Source: Candidatus Riesia pediculicola
GTDB taxonomy: Bacteria > Pseudomonadota > Gammaproteobacteria > Enterobacterales > Enterobacteriaceae
Assembly (NCBI RefSeq): GCF_002073915.1
Contig: NZ_CP012841.1
Location: 510,390 to 574,389 of the forward strand
Length of the DNA: 64,000 nucleotides
Direction of reading: 5' to 3'
Position numbers and translations under genes: made by a program. Under the pieces are notes generated by a model. The model worked only from the letters and a program-made list of their open reading frames with translations, had not been told where the DNA came from and searched no databases. Positions 55,236 through 64,000 of this stretch are shown in pieces (the stretch's first letter is position 1; each line of letters starts with the position of its first letter).

Positions 55236-56648
55236 TCATACTATTTTTACATTCTCATCATAAAACCGATTGTCTTTAAAATTGAGAATTTTCACTTCTC
55301 CTACATAACGAAATATATTTTCGATCCAAGACGAACATATTTTTGTCGATATAAAAACATCTGGTTTAATTTTCCTAACAATATTTTCTGGACTTTTTTC
55401 TTTAAATGGAATAATCCAATCTACTGATTTCAACTGTAATAAAATTTCCATTGTATTTTCCGTGGAATAGAAAGTATTCTTCAATTTTAATCTCTCGATA
55501 GATGTATCAATGTTGATCGCAACGATCAGTCGATCCCCAAAGTTACGAGCTCTGTTAAGATATCGAACATAAGTAAGATGAATCTCGTCCAAGTATCCGA
55601 CCACCATTACAATTTTTTCTTTTAAGAACTTACAAATATTTACAGTATTTTTTATTTGATCTTCCCGAAGAATACCAAAAAATCTACAGCTTCTTTCATA
55701 GAATCTTCTTTTCAATTCTTCTATTGAAACATCAGAAGTATTTTCTTTTTCTACAACGATAGAAGCAGCAATATTGGATAAAAAACAAGATTGATCTAAA
55801 CTTAATTCAGAAGAAGAGAAAGCTACCGCCAAAGTAGCAATCATGGTATCTCCAGCTCCAGTAACATTCTTTACATTTCTTACAAAAGACGGTAAATATA
55901 ATTTATGTTCTTTGTTAGACAATAACAAAATTCCTTTTTCAGAAAGTGTGATCAATATGCTTTCCAAAGATAAACTACGAATCATCTCAAAACCCTTTTT
56001 CTCCATTTCAGAATTGTTTGAACATTTTCCAACAACCAATTCAAACTCATCCAAATTAGGTGTAAGCATGGTAGATTCTTTATATTTCTCAAAATTTTTT
56101 CCATAAGGATCAACTAAAACTGGTATTTTATAATTCCTAGCGAGATCAATTATTTTAGAAGTTTCATATAAAGCTCCTTTTCCATAATCAGATAATACAA
56201 TGACTTGCGCGAAAGAAATTCTTTTTTTTACCTTTTCTAAGATATACGAAACATATTCAGAACATTTTTCTTTTATTTTTTCTTCAAAATCCATTCGAGC
56301 GATTTGTTGATTTTTGGAAAAAATTCTAAATTTGGTTACTGTTAAATAATTTGGAAGAACGATAAGATCGAAGAGAATTTTTAACCTGACTAATTCACTT
56401 CTAACAATTTCAGATGATTCATCGTTTCCAACCAAACCGATCAAAAAAACTCTTGCTCCTAATCTGGATGCATTGACTGCAACGTTGGCAGCTCCTCCTA
56501 ATTTAGACAATCTACTCTTTATATTAACTGTAGGAATTGGAGCTTCTTTTGAAATTTTTTCAGTTATTCCATACCAATAATTATCTAAAATAATATCTCC
56601 GATCACTAAAATTCTGTTTTTTTCAAAATTGGGAATAGAAAATTTCAT
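55236..56648 (-). CDS. hldE: HldE, right-arm copy with the same ruined adenylyltransferase motif
   Basis: Identical in protein sequence to 52273-53685. The HLTY replacement of HAGH and the loss of the C-terminal STT motif are shared, so the decay of the adenylyltransferase half happened before the duplication, or both copies are kept identical by gene conversion. The GAGD kinase site is present here too. Confidence 0.92.
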   Translation of the reverse strand: MKFSIPNFEKNRILVIGDIILDNYWYGITEKISKEAPIPTVNIKSRLSKLGGAANVAVNASRLGARVFLIGLVGNDESSEIVRSELVRLKILFDLIVLPNYLTVTKFRIFSKNQQIARMDFEEKIKEKCSEYVSYILEKVKKRISFAQVIVLSDYGKGALYETSKIIDLARNYKIPVLVDPYGKNFEKYKESTMLTPNLDEFELVVGKCSNNSEMEKKGFEMIRSLSLESILITLSEKGILLLSNKEHKLYLPSFVRNVKNVTGAGDTMIATLAVAFSSSELSLDQSCFLSNIAASIVVEKENTSDVSIEELKRRFYERSCRFFGILREDQIKNTVNICKFLKEKIVMVVGYLDEIHLTYVRYLNRARNFGDRLIVAINIDTSIERLKLKNTFYSTENTMEILLQLKSVDWIIPFKEKSPENIVRKIKPDVFISTKICSSWIENIFRYVGEVKILNFKDNRFYDENVKIV

Positions 56649-57143
56649 TTATTCTCCGTAAGATATATCACATAAATTAAAATACTAATCCTCAACATCC
56701 AGTGAGAAATATACATGAAAGGTTGTTCTAAAATATTGGAATACATAATTTTTTCATGAAGTATCGAACTTTTCAGAAAAACGTTCTTTTAATTGAAAGA
56801 CAAACCTATTTAAAAAAGATTATCAATTTTTTAAAAAACATCAATAGCTATTATTATCTTTATTGGTAAATTTCGAGATCTCTAAAGAGTTTTGAGATTT
56901 TTATACTTCACATAAATCGTTTCTTGTTACTAGGCGTTAAATGATGAATTTATAAAATTCTCATTAATTAATCCAATTCATCTCGTATCAATAAGATAAA
57001 AAAACTAAGAAATTAAATATCTATTTCGAACAATATACGATATAAGAATTTGTAAACGCTTTTTTTAAAAAATCTGGTCATAGATTAACGAAAAAATTAT
57101 ACTGATCAAATCAGAAGATACGATTTTAACATATAACGACGAT
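56649..57143. other. Spacer between hldE and cca (right arm)
   Basis: A 495-bp mirror copy of 51778-52272. Compared segments, including the AT-rich stretch near 57061-57080, match exactly. Nothing else is recognisable. Confidence 0.45.
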
Positions 57144-58397
57144 ATGAAAATTTATTTAGTAGGAGGAGCTGTCAGAGATCAAATATTAGGGATGCCCATT
57201 TCAGATAGAGATTGGTTGGTCGTTGGAAGCAGCCCTCAAGAAATGATTCGACTGGGATTTCAACAGGTCGGCAGAGACTTTCCTGTATTTTTACATCCAG
57301 TTACTAAAGAGGAGTATTCATTAGCAAGAATTGATCGAAAAATAGGATCCGGTCACACTGGTTTTCAATGTTTCAGTTCTCCTTCTGTAACTATTGAAGA
57401 AGATTTATATAGAAGAGATCTAACCATCAATGCAATTGCTAAAACAACAAAAAACAAAATCATAGACCCTTTTTTTGGAATCAAAGACATTCAAAAGAGA
57501 ATCATAAGACATGTTTCTAATGCTTTTTCGGAAGATCCGATTAGAGTGCTAAGGACAGCCAGATTTTACGCAAAACTATCTGAATATTATTTCACCATTT
57601 ATCATAAAACCTGGAAAATAATCGAAGAGATGGTTCAACAAGAAGACCTCAAAACAGTCAGCAAAGAGAGAGTTTGGATAGAAACTAAAAAAGCTTTATC
57701 TACTTCATCTCCAGATTTATATTTTAAAATGCTTTTTCAATGTGGAGCTCTATCTGTACTTTTTCCAGAAATTCAAATTATTTTAACAAAATCTTTCAAA
57801 AAAAAGTCTTCACTTACTTCTTTTATTGATCAAAAAGAATATATCTTTCTTGTTATTAAAAAATCAGCTTTGTTAACAAAAAGTATTGAAGTAAGATTCG
57901 CAGCTTTATGTAGTAATTTTACTGTTTTTTTTTACGATAATCATATGAGTAATTCCAAAGAAAAAAAGATTAACTCAGCTGTTCAAATGGTTCGTAGTTT
58001 TTGCGATAGAATGTGTGTTCCAACTAAAACTAAAAAATTATCCGTTGCCATTGCTAAAGTTCATCAAAATGTTCAAAATATCCAAAATTCTTGCAGCAAA
58101 GAGGTTATCAAAATATTTGATCAAATGGATGTTTGGAGAAAACCGAAAAATATAGATCAACTCATCACGGTATGTAAAGCTCATTACATTGTTAAAAATA
58201 GGCTGGAACTAGGATGTTATTACCCACAAGGAGAATTATTAATGAAAATATTTAAGAAAGTATCGAAAAGCTCTTTAAAAATTGACTTTCAAAAAATGAA
58301 AAATAAAGAAATACGCGGGACAATCCTAAAGAACAGATTAAAAATAATAGAAAAAGTGATGAACTTAAAAAAAATAAGAAAAAATCATTTAAGATAA
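57144..58397 (+). CDS. cca: tRNA CCA-adding enzyme (right-arm copy)
   Basis: Protein identical to the copy at 50524-51777, including Asp21 and Asp23 of the nucleotidyltransferase site and the LCSNFTVF sequence in place of the HD signature. It converges on the right-arm folB copy with one base between the stop codons. Confidence 0.95.
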   Translation: MKIYLVGGAVRDQILGMPISDRDWLVVGSSPQEMIRLGFQQVGRDFPVFLHPVTKEEYSLARIDRKIGSGHTGFQCFSSPSVTIEEDLYRRDLTINAIAKTTKNKIIDPFFGIKDIQKRIIRHVSNAFSEDPIRVLRTARFYAKLSEYYFTIYHKTWKIIEEMVQQEDLKTVSKERVWIETKKALSTSSPDLYFKMLFQCGALSVLFPEIQIILTKSFKKKSSLTSFIDQKEYIFLVIKKSALLTKSIEVRFAALCSNFTVFFYDNHMSNSKEKKINSAVQMVRSFCDRMCVPTKTKKLSVAIAKVHQNVQNIQNSCSKEVIKIFDQMDVWRKPKNIDQLITVCKAHYIVKNRLELGCYYPQGELLMKIFKKVSKSSLKIDFQKMKNKEIRGTILKNRLKIIEKVMNLKKIRKNHLR

Positions 58398-58398
58398 A

Positions 58399-58752
58399 TT
58401 ATATATCTATTTTTCTTTCTAAACATACACCGACCGTTTTCGCTCTCGCTATAGCGTTAGGTTTAAATACCGTAACTTTTACCCAATTGCAAAAGAACTG
58501 ATTGAACAGAATTCTAGATATTTTGTCAGCAACTTCTTCTATCAAAGAAAAAGAATTTCTTTCAAGATAATTCACGATAGTTTCGCTTATCTTAGAATAA
58601 TCTAGATAGTTTTCGAATTTTTCATTCTCAATATCATATTTTTTTCGAGAAATTTTTATACTAATTAATAATTTCTGTTTTATTTGTTTTTCCCAATCGT
58701 AAACTCCAATTCTGGTAAAAATTGATAGTTGATCAATGATTAAAACTTTCAT
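58399..58752 (-). CDS. folB: Dihydroneopterin aldolase (right-arm copy)
   Basis: Protein identical to 50169-50522 with the same AAGGA ribosome-binding site. It lies 54 bp downstream of the tsaD copy, on the same strand, as in the left arm. Confidence 0.94.
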   Translation of the reverse strand: MKVLIIDQLSIFTRIGVYDWEKQIKQKLLISIKISRKKYDIENEKFENYLDYSKISETIVNYLERNSFSLIEEVADKISRILFNQFFCNWVKVTVFKPNAIARAKTVGVCLERKIDI

Positions 58753-58806
58753 AATGAATCCTTTTTTATCAAAAAAATTTTAAGATATTTATTTTTTTCA
58801 ACTCTT

Positions 58807-59838
58807 TCATATCTCTTCTGAATATTTCGATATGGATAATTTCGGATCGATAACTTTTTTTAAAAACGTAGGAGAACTACTTATTTGATATTTTAATCGT
58901 AATGTTCCAGCATACGCTATCATTGCTCCATTATCAGTACAAAATTCATATTTAGGAAAAAAAACTTTTTTTCCAACATTTCCAAAAAATGATTTTATTT
59001 TGGATCTAATAGAAAAATTCGAACCTACTCCTCCTACTACAACTAGATTATCAACTTTCTCACGATTCAAAGCAGCTCTGCATTTTTCTATCAATGTATC
59101 TACTACAGATTTCTCAAATTCATACGCTATATCACATATTGTTTGAAAATCTAATTTTCTTTCTTGAATAACATTTAAAACACTAGTTTTTAAGCCAGAA
59201 AAACTAAGATCTAGATCATCTGAATGAATCATAGGTCTTGGAAATCGAAACTTTCCTGGATTACCTTTATTAGCAATTGAGGATATCAAATATCCACCTG
59301 GATACTTTAATCCTAAATGTCTGGCAACTTTATCAAAAACTTCTCCTACTGAATCATCTCTAGACCTTCCTAACAATCGATATTTTCCAACAGATTGAAC
59401 AGATATAATCTGAGTATTTCCCCCTGAAATCAAAAGAACCAAAAATGGAAAATCTGGAATTTCTTTTTGACATAGCATAACAGAAAAAATATGACCTTCT
59501 ATGTGATGAACGGGAATTACAGGAATCTTCAAAGAAAAAGCTAAGGACTTTCCAAAAATTGAACCAACTAGTAAAGAACCTACCAACCCAGGACCAGCAG
59601 TATAAGCAATTGCATCAACTTTATTATTCGTCAGAAGGTTTTTCTGGGAAATTGCTAATTTGATTAGTTTAGGTAATTTAATTGAATGCGCTCTGGAAGC
59701 TAATTCTGGTAATACCCCACCATATCGACTATGTAACTCGTGTTGACTTTCAACTTTATTGAACAAAAGTCCCAATTCATCATCATAAATAGCTACTCCA
59801 GTGTCATCACAAGAAGTTTCTATTCCAAGAACCATCAT
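58807..59838 (-). CDS. tsaD: t6A transferase TsaD (right-arm copy)
   Basis: Protein identical to 49083-50114, with the HHIEGHI metal site. It is divergent from the rpsU copy, so the regulatory spacer between them is duplicated as well. Confidence 0.97.
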   Translation of the reverse strand: MMVLGIETSCDDTGVAIYDDELGLLFNKVESQHELHSRYGGVLPELASRAHSIKLPKLIKLAISQKNLLTNNKVDAIAYTAGPGLVGSLLVGSIFGKSLAFSLKIPVIPVHHIEGHIFSVMLCQKEIPDFPFLVLLISGGNTQIISVQSVGKYRLLGRSRDDSVGEVFDKVARHLGLKYPGGYLISSIANKGNPGKFRFPRPMIHSDDLDLSFSGLKTSVLNVIQERKLDFQTICDIAYEFEKSVVDTLIEKCRAALNREKVDNLVVVGGVGSNFSIRSKIKSFFGNVGKKVFFPKYEFCTDNGAMIAYAGTLRLKYQISSSPTFLKKVIDPKLSISKYSEEI

Positions 59839-60037
59839 ATAATATCTCTTTTACTATTTGAAAAATTTTAGATCAAGTATTTTTAAAAACACTAAAAAAT
59901 CAAGAAAATTTCTTCAAAAAAATCCTGTTTTTTGCATATTTTTTTATATTCGAGTAGAATAAATATTTTGTAATTTTAAACAGATAATCTTTTATAATAT
60001 TCTACACAGTATTTAAATTCAAGAGATAATTGACCTT

Positions 60038-60283
60038 ATGCCTATAATAAAAGTTAAAGAAAATGAGCCGTTTGACTTAGCTTTTCGAAGATTCAAACGT
60101 TCTTGCGAAAAAGCTGGGGTTCTTGCAGAAGTCAGGAGAAGAGAATTTTATGAAAAACCGACAACAGTTAGAAAAAGAGAAAAGGCTTCTTCCATTAAAA
60201 GACATGCAAAAAAAATAGCTAGAGAAAATTCAAGAAGATTTCGGACATTTCTAAATCCGAATCTGTTAAAGAAGAAAAGATGA
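60038..60283 (+). CDS. rpsU: 30S ribosomal protein S21 with C-terminal extension (right-arm copy)
   Basis: Protein identical to 48638-48883, including the ten-residue extension [10 protein letters not shown]. It heads a second rpsU-dnaG-rpoD unit running rightward. Confidence 0.97.
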   Translation: MPIIKVKENEPFDLAFRRFKRSCEKAGVLAEVRRREFYEKPTTVRKREKASSIKRHAKKIARENSRRFRTFLNPNLLKKKR

Positions 60284-60316
60284 AAAAATTTTTTAAGAAT
60301 ATGAAAGCACGATGAT

Positions 60317-62077
60317 ATGCTCAAAAATAAAAAAATATCAAACGAATTTGTTAAAGAGCTAATTGAGATTACAGATATCGTGGAATTAATTCAAAATGAT
60401 ATAAATCTTCAAGAAAAAGGGAAAAACTATGTGGCTTTGTGTCCATTTCATAAAGAGAAGACCCCTTCTTTCACTGTGAATAAAGAAAAAAGATTCTATT
60501 ATTGCTTTGGTTGCAGTTCTCATGGAAACTCAATCGATTTTTTGATGAATTATAAAGGAGTCGGTTTCGTTGAAGCTATCAAAGAACTTTCTGAGATGAA
60601 CGGTCTGGAAATAGTCTATGAAGAACTAAATAATTTTTCAAAAAGAGAGAATTTTAAACGCATCTTTTACGGAATATTGCATGAGATAAACAAAACTTTC
60701 ATAGATTCCTGGAAATACAGCTTTTCTTATTCAGCAAAAAGGTACTTGCAAAGAAGAGGTTTAGACCAAAATACAATACAACATTTTTCTATAGGATTTG
60801 GATCCATTTTTGATGATAAAATAAAAAAAAAAATAATTCAGATGAAAAATTATTCACATCATCTTAAAGAGATCGGAATCATAAAAATTAATGAAAAAGG
60901 AAGAATTTTAAATAAATTTCATAACAGAATAACTTTTCCAATTAGAAACCGAAGAGGAATGATAGTAGCCTTTGGAGGAAGAACAATTTTAAATGATCAT
61001 ATTCAACCAAAGTACATTAATTCCCCAGAAAGCGTTATTTTTAAAAAAGGAAAAATCCTATATGGAATGTATGAAGTAATTAAGGAACAAAACCATCCTT
61101 CAAAGCTTCTGGTAGTAGAAGGTTATATGGACGTGATATCATTAAAACAATTTCAGATTAACTATGCAGTAGCAATTCTTGGAACATCTTTAACAGAAAA
61201 TCATGTAAAAACTATTTTTAAGTTTACAAACTCCGTGGTATTCTGTTTTGATGGAGATCAGGCGGGATATTCTGCAGCATGGAGAACATTGAAGATAATC
61301 ATTTCATACATGGAGGATGATCGTCAAGCAAGATTTATGTTTTTGCCGAATGGATATGATCCAGATAAAATTATTCGTGAAGAAGGAAAAGAAAAATTTG
61401 AAAAAAGAATAGAAAAATCTCACCTTCTTTCCTACTTTTTGTTTAATAGATTTAAAAAAAAAATAGATTTAAGCAACAACGAAGGAAAAGCAAGATTTAG
61501 CACTCTAGTTTCTCCAATAATTTATAAGATACCTGGATACGTTTTTAAGAAATGTATGTTTAATGAGCTTAGCCATATCATAGGGGTTTCTATACAGGAC
61601 AGAAGCATAAAAAAACCTTTAAAAAGTACTATTCAAAAGAAATCTCCTAAAATAAAGAAACTAGGTAATCAATCTCGAACAATATCTATTTTGATTAAGT
61701 TATTAATCAAAAATCCTAATTTTGTGAGGTATTTTCCAAATTTTAATATTTCTAAATATGAAAATATAAAACTATTTGGAATTAAGCTGTTTTTGAAGAT
61801 TTTCAATATCTGTAGAAATTATCCTGAAATTGATTCCAATCAATTAGAAAAACGTTTTAATAATGATGTTCTTTTTAGAAAACTCAAAGAAGATTCGGAA
61901 AATCATAACTTTTTTTTAGAAAAGAAAATCGAAAGAAGAATTTTTCAAGATGCAATGTTCCATTTAACTTCCATAGCTGTAAACGAAAGGTTCAATTTTT
62001 TGATCTCAAAAGAAAGAAAAATAGGATTGAATATCAAAGAAAAAGAAGAAGTTCTTCGAATAACTTCTCGAAAATGA
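60317..62077 (+). CDS. dnaG: DNA primase (right-arm copy)
   Basis: Protein identical to 46844-48604, with the zinc-finger and TOPRIM motifs intact. It begins 33 bases after rpsU and ends 104 bases before the rpoD copy, the same spacing as in the left arm. Confidence 0.97.
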   Translation: MLKNKKISNEFVKELIEITDIVELIQNDINLQEKGKNYVALCPFHKEKTPSFTVNKEKRFYYCFGCSSHGNSIDFLMNYKGVGFVEAIKELSEMNGLEIVYEELNNFSKRENFKRIFYGILHEINKTFIDSWKYSFSYSAKRYLQRRGLDQNTIQHFSIGFGSIFDDKIKKKIIQMKNYSHHLKEIGIIKINEKGRILNKFHNRITFPIRNRRGMIVAFGGRTILNDHIQPKYINSPESVIFKKGKILYGMYEVIKEQNHPSKLLVVEGYMDVISLKQFQINYAVAILGTSLTENHVKTIFKFTNSVVFCFDGDQAGYSAAWRTLKIIISYMEDDRQARFMFLPNGYDPDKIIREEGKEKFEKRIEKSHLLSYFLFNRFKKKIDLSNNEGKARFSTLVSPIIYKIPGYVFKKCMFNELSHIIGVSIQDRSIKKPLKSTIQKKSPKIKKLGNQSRTISILIKLLIKNPNFVRYFPNFNISKYENIKLFGIKLFLKIFNICRNYPEIDSNQLEKRFNNDVLFRKLKEDSENHNFFLEKKIERRIFQDAMFHLTSIAVNERFNFLISKERKIGLNIKEKEEVLRITSRK

Positions 62078-62181
62078 ATTTTGTAGACAATAATGAAAAC
62101 TTCAAATTATTTTATAATTTAAATATTTCTAATTATTTTTTAATTTTAATCATCGATAGATACAAAGTATAAGGATTTATT

Positions 62182-64000
62182 ATGGATCGCAACCCGAAAT
62201 CTCAATTAAAAGTACTAGTTAATAAAGGAAAAGAAAAAGGATATCTGACTTATTCTGAAGTGAACGATAATCTTCCGGAAGATATAGTTGATTCAGATCA
62301 AATAGAAGATATTATTCAAACAATAATCGACATGGGAATTCGTGTTACAGAAGAAGTTCCGGATGAAGATGAGCTCATACTAACAGATCCTACGAGTAGT
62401 ACAGACGAAGAAACTGTCGAAGCTGCTACTCAAGTTTTGTCTAGTGTAGAACAAGAAATCGGAAGAACAACTGATCCAATCAGGATGTATATGAGAGAAA
62501 TGGGTACGATAGAACTTCTTACTAGAGAAGGCGAAATTGACATTGCTAAAAGAATAGAAGATGGTATTAATCAAATTCAACGTTCCATATCAGAATATCC
62601 GAAATCTATTAGTTACATTTTGAAACAATATTTTCTATTCGAATCTGGAGAAATGAAGTTATCTGATATCATTACCGGCTTATCTTCAGAAGATACTTTT
62701 TCGAGTTCGAAAAATGTTGATAAAAATTTTTCTTCTATGAAATTAAATCGAATAAATTCCGTTTTAGATGAGATTTTATCAAACAACTATGAAAAAAAAG
62801 ATATATCTAAGAGTCAAAATTCGACAAGAACTAACGTAGAAGATGAATGGAACCATATTGATCCAAAAATTGCCAGAAAAAAATTTTTGGAACTTCAAAA
62901 TCAGTATGAAAAAGTCACTCATTCTCTTAAAGAGAATGGAATAAAATCTTCTCAATCCATTTTGGATATTCAAGATCTATGTGAAATATTTAAACAATTT
63001 CGATTAGTTCCAAAACAACTCGATTTTCTTATATCAGATATAAGAAAAACCATAGAAAAGATTAAAATTCAAGAGAAACTAATCATAAATATTTCGTTTA
63101 AAGAATATAAAATTCCAAAAAAGTATTTTTTAAATCTTTTTTCTGAAAATCCGAAAGAGTACGATCTAAAAGAATTAATCGTATCCAATCGATATAATAA
63201 AAAAGATGAAAAAAAATTCAAATTAGATTCGACAATTGTTCAAGCTCTCAATGAGTTAAACGAAATCGAAAAAGATACCGGAATAAGCATTAGTAAAATT
63301 AAAGAAATTGGTAGAAAAATATCCATTGGAGAAACAATAGCAAGAAGAGCTAAAAAAGAAATGGTAGAGGCAAATTTAAGATTGGTAATTTCAATAGCTA
63401 AAAAATATACTAATCGTGGATTACAGTTTTTAGATCTTATTCAAGAAGGAAACATAGGATTAATGAAAGCCGTAGATAAATTTGAGTACAGAAGAGGATA
63501 TAAATTTTCTACTTATGCGACATGGTGGATTAGACAAGCTATCACTAGATCTATAGCTGATCAAGCTAGAACAATTCGTATTCCAGTTCATATGATTGAA
63601 ACGATCAACAAACTAAATCATATATCTCGGCAAATACTTCAAGAAACAGGAAGAGAGCCATCTCCAGAAGAGCTTTCAGAAAGAATGCTTATTCCTGAAG
63701 AAAAAATTAGAAAAGTCCTTAAAATAGCAAGAGAACCTATCTCAATGGAAACCCCAATAGGAGACGACGAAGACAGTCATTTGGGAGATTTCATAGAAGA
63801 TACAACATTAGAATTACCATTAGAATCTGCTACTTCAGAAAGTTTAAGATCTGCAACCAACGAAGTTCTTTCAGGACTTACTACAAGAGAAGCCAAAGTA
63901 TTACGTATGAGATTTGGAATTGATATGCATACAGATCACACTTTAGAAGAAGTAGGAAAGCAGTTTGATGTCACTAGAGAAAGAATTAGACAAATAGAAG
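62182..64000 (+). CDS. rpoD: Principal sigma factor RpoD (right-arm copy), 3' end beyond the window
   Basis: Starts with ATG after AAGGA and reads [16 protein letters not shown] like the left copy. The frame is open to the last base of the window: 606 codons are visible, into the region 4 helix around [11 protein letters not shown]. By symmetry the stop should be at 64071. Whether the last 23 codons match the left copy cannot be checked here. Confidence 0.96.
   Translation, partial: MDRNPKSQLKVLVNKGKEKGYLTYSEVNDNLPEDIVDSDQIEDIIQTIIDMGIRVTEEVPDEDELILTDPTSSTDEETVEAATQVLSSVEQEIGRTTDPIRMYMREMGTIELLTREGEIDIAKRIEDGINQIQRSISEYPKSISYILKQYFLFESGEMKLSDIITGLSSEDTFSSSKNVDKNFSSMKLNRINSVLDEILSNNYEKKDISKSQNSTRTNVEDEWNHIDPKIARKKFLELQNQYEKVTHSLKENGIKSSQSILDIQDLCEIFKQFRLVPKQLDFLISDIRKTIEKIKIQEKLIINISFKEYKIPKKYFLNLFSENPKEYDLKELIVSNRYNKKDEKKFKLDSTIVQALNELNEIEKDTGISISKIKEIGRKISIGETIARRAKKEMVEANLRLVISIAKKYTNRGLQFLDLIQEGNIGLMKAVDKFEYRRGYKFSTYATWWIRQAITRSIADQARTIRIPVHMIETINKLNHISRQILQETGREPSPEELSERMLIPEEKIRKVLKIAREPISMETPIGDDEDSHLGDFIEDTTLELPLESATSESLRSATNEVLSGLTTREAKVLRMRFGIDMHTDHTLEEVGKQFDVTRERIRQIE

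Larger units (their letters stand above)
54536..64000 (-). repeat. Right arm of giant inverted repeat, truncated by the window end
   Basis: Reverse complement of 44921-54385 over its full visible length. It carries ssb, hldE, cca, folB, tsaD, rpsU, dnaG and the first 606 codons of rpoD. The arm reaches the last base of the window, so whether it also copies the tRNA-Ile2 gene (expected at 64076-64150) and beyond cannot be seen. Confidence 0.95.

Noticed and set aside
1-64000. CRISPR arrays, insertion sequences, prophage or toxin-antitoxin genes
   Set aside because: I found no regularly spaced short repeats, transposase or integrase motifs, or phage structural genes. All recognised genes are core bacterial functions.

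Overview
The window looks like part of the chromosome of a genome-reduced, strongly AT-rich gammaproteobacterial (Enterobacterales) endosymbiont. Nearly every gene is a close, often slightly shortened ortholog of an Escherichia coli gene, and E. coli gene order persists in eroded blocks. I see no transposases, phage genes, CRISPR array or rRNA. A complete biotin operon with ribF, folE and folB fits a vitamin-provisioning symbiont of a blood feeder. The louse symbiont 'Candidatus Riesia' is my best guess, but this is inference from gene content, not a database match.

Layout: (1) 1-1616, the 3' part of trpS and convergent sodA. (2) 1837-7661, minus-strand block ubiE-ubiB-ubiD-trkH, colinear with E. 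coli after loss of tat, rfaH, fre and fadBA. (3) 8633-22844, a shrunken copy of the E. coli 0-minute region: thrA-talB-dnaK-dnaJ-nhaA-rpsT-ribF-ileS-lspA-ispH-dapB. (4) 23108-28532, mepM, then ptsI-ptsH and divergent ligA, with cysK, cysZ, zipA and crr gone. (5) 28660-35486, bioA divergent from bioBFCD, then ybhL and rhtA. (6) 35908-40770, folE, metG, dcd and yegH. (7) 41257-44189, glyQS. (8) 44218-54515, a DedA-family gene, tRNA-Ile2(CAU), rpoD-dnaG-rpsU, tsaD, folB, cca, hldE, ssb and tRNA-Asn. (9) 54536-64000, an exact inverted copy of 44921-54385.

The most striking feature is this giant inverted repeat. Two arms of at least 9,465 bp mirror each other with no net indel (left position + right position = 108,921). 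They flank a unique 150-bp core holding only a promoter, a tRNA-Asn gene and a T-rich tail. The right arm runs off the window, so its full length is unknown. It gives second copies of ssb, hldE, cca, folB, tsaD, rpsU and dnaG, and most of rpoD. It is either a real, very young or actively homogenised inverted duplication, or an assembly fold-back.

Other points: thrA is split by a T10 homopolymer, probably rescued by slippage, and has lost its homoserine dehydrogenase half. The HldE adenylyltransferase and Cca HD-domain motifs are destroyed while the partner domains look intact. FolE has lost two triphosphate-binding arginines. LigA lacks BRCT and MetG lacks its tail domain. The dnaK heat-shock promoter and the dnaK-dnaJ hairpin survive in otherwise featureless spacers.

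Together the genes cover translation (five aminoacyl-tRNA synthetase genes, S20, S21, TsaD, Cca), replication and transcription cores (DnaG, LigA, Ssb, RpoD), chaperones, quinone synthesis, isoprenoid and diaminopimelate steps, and vitamin synthesis.
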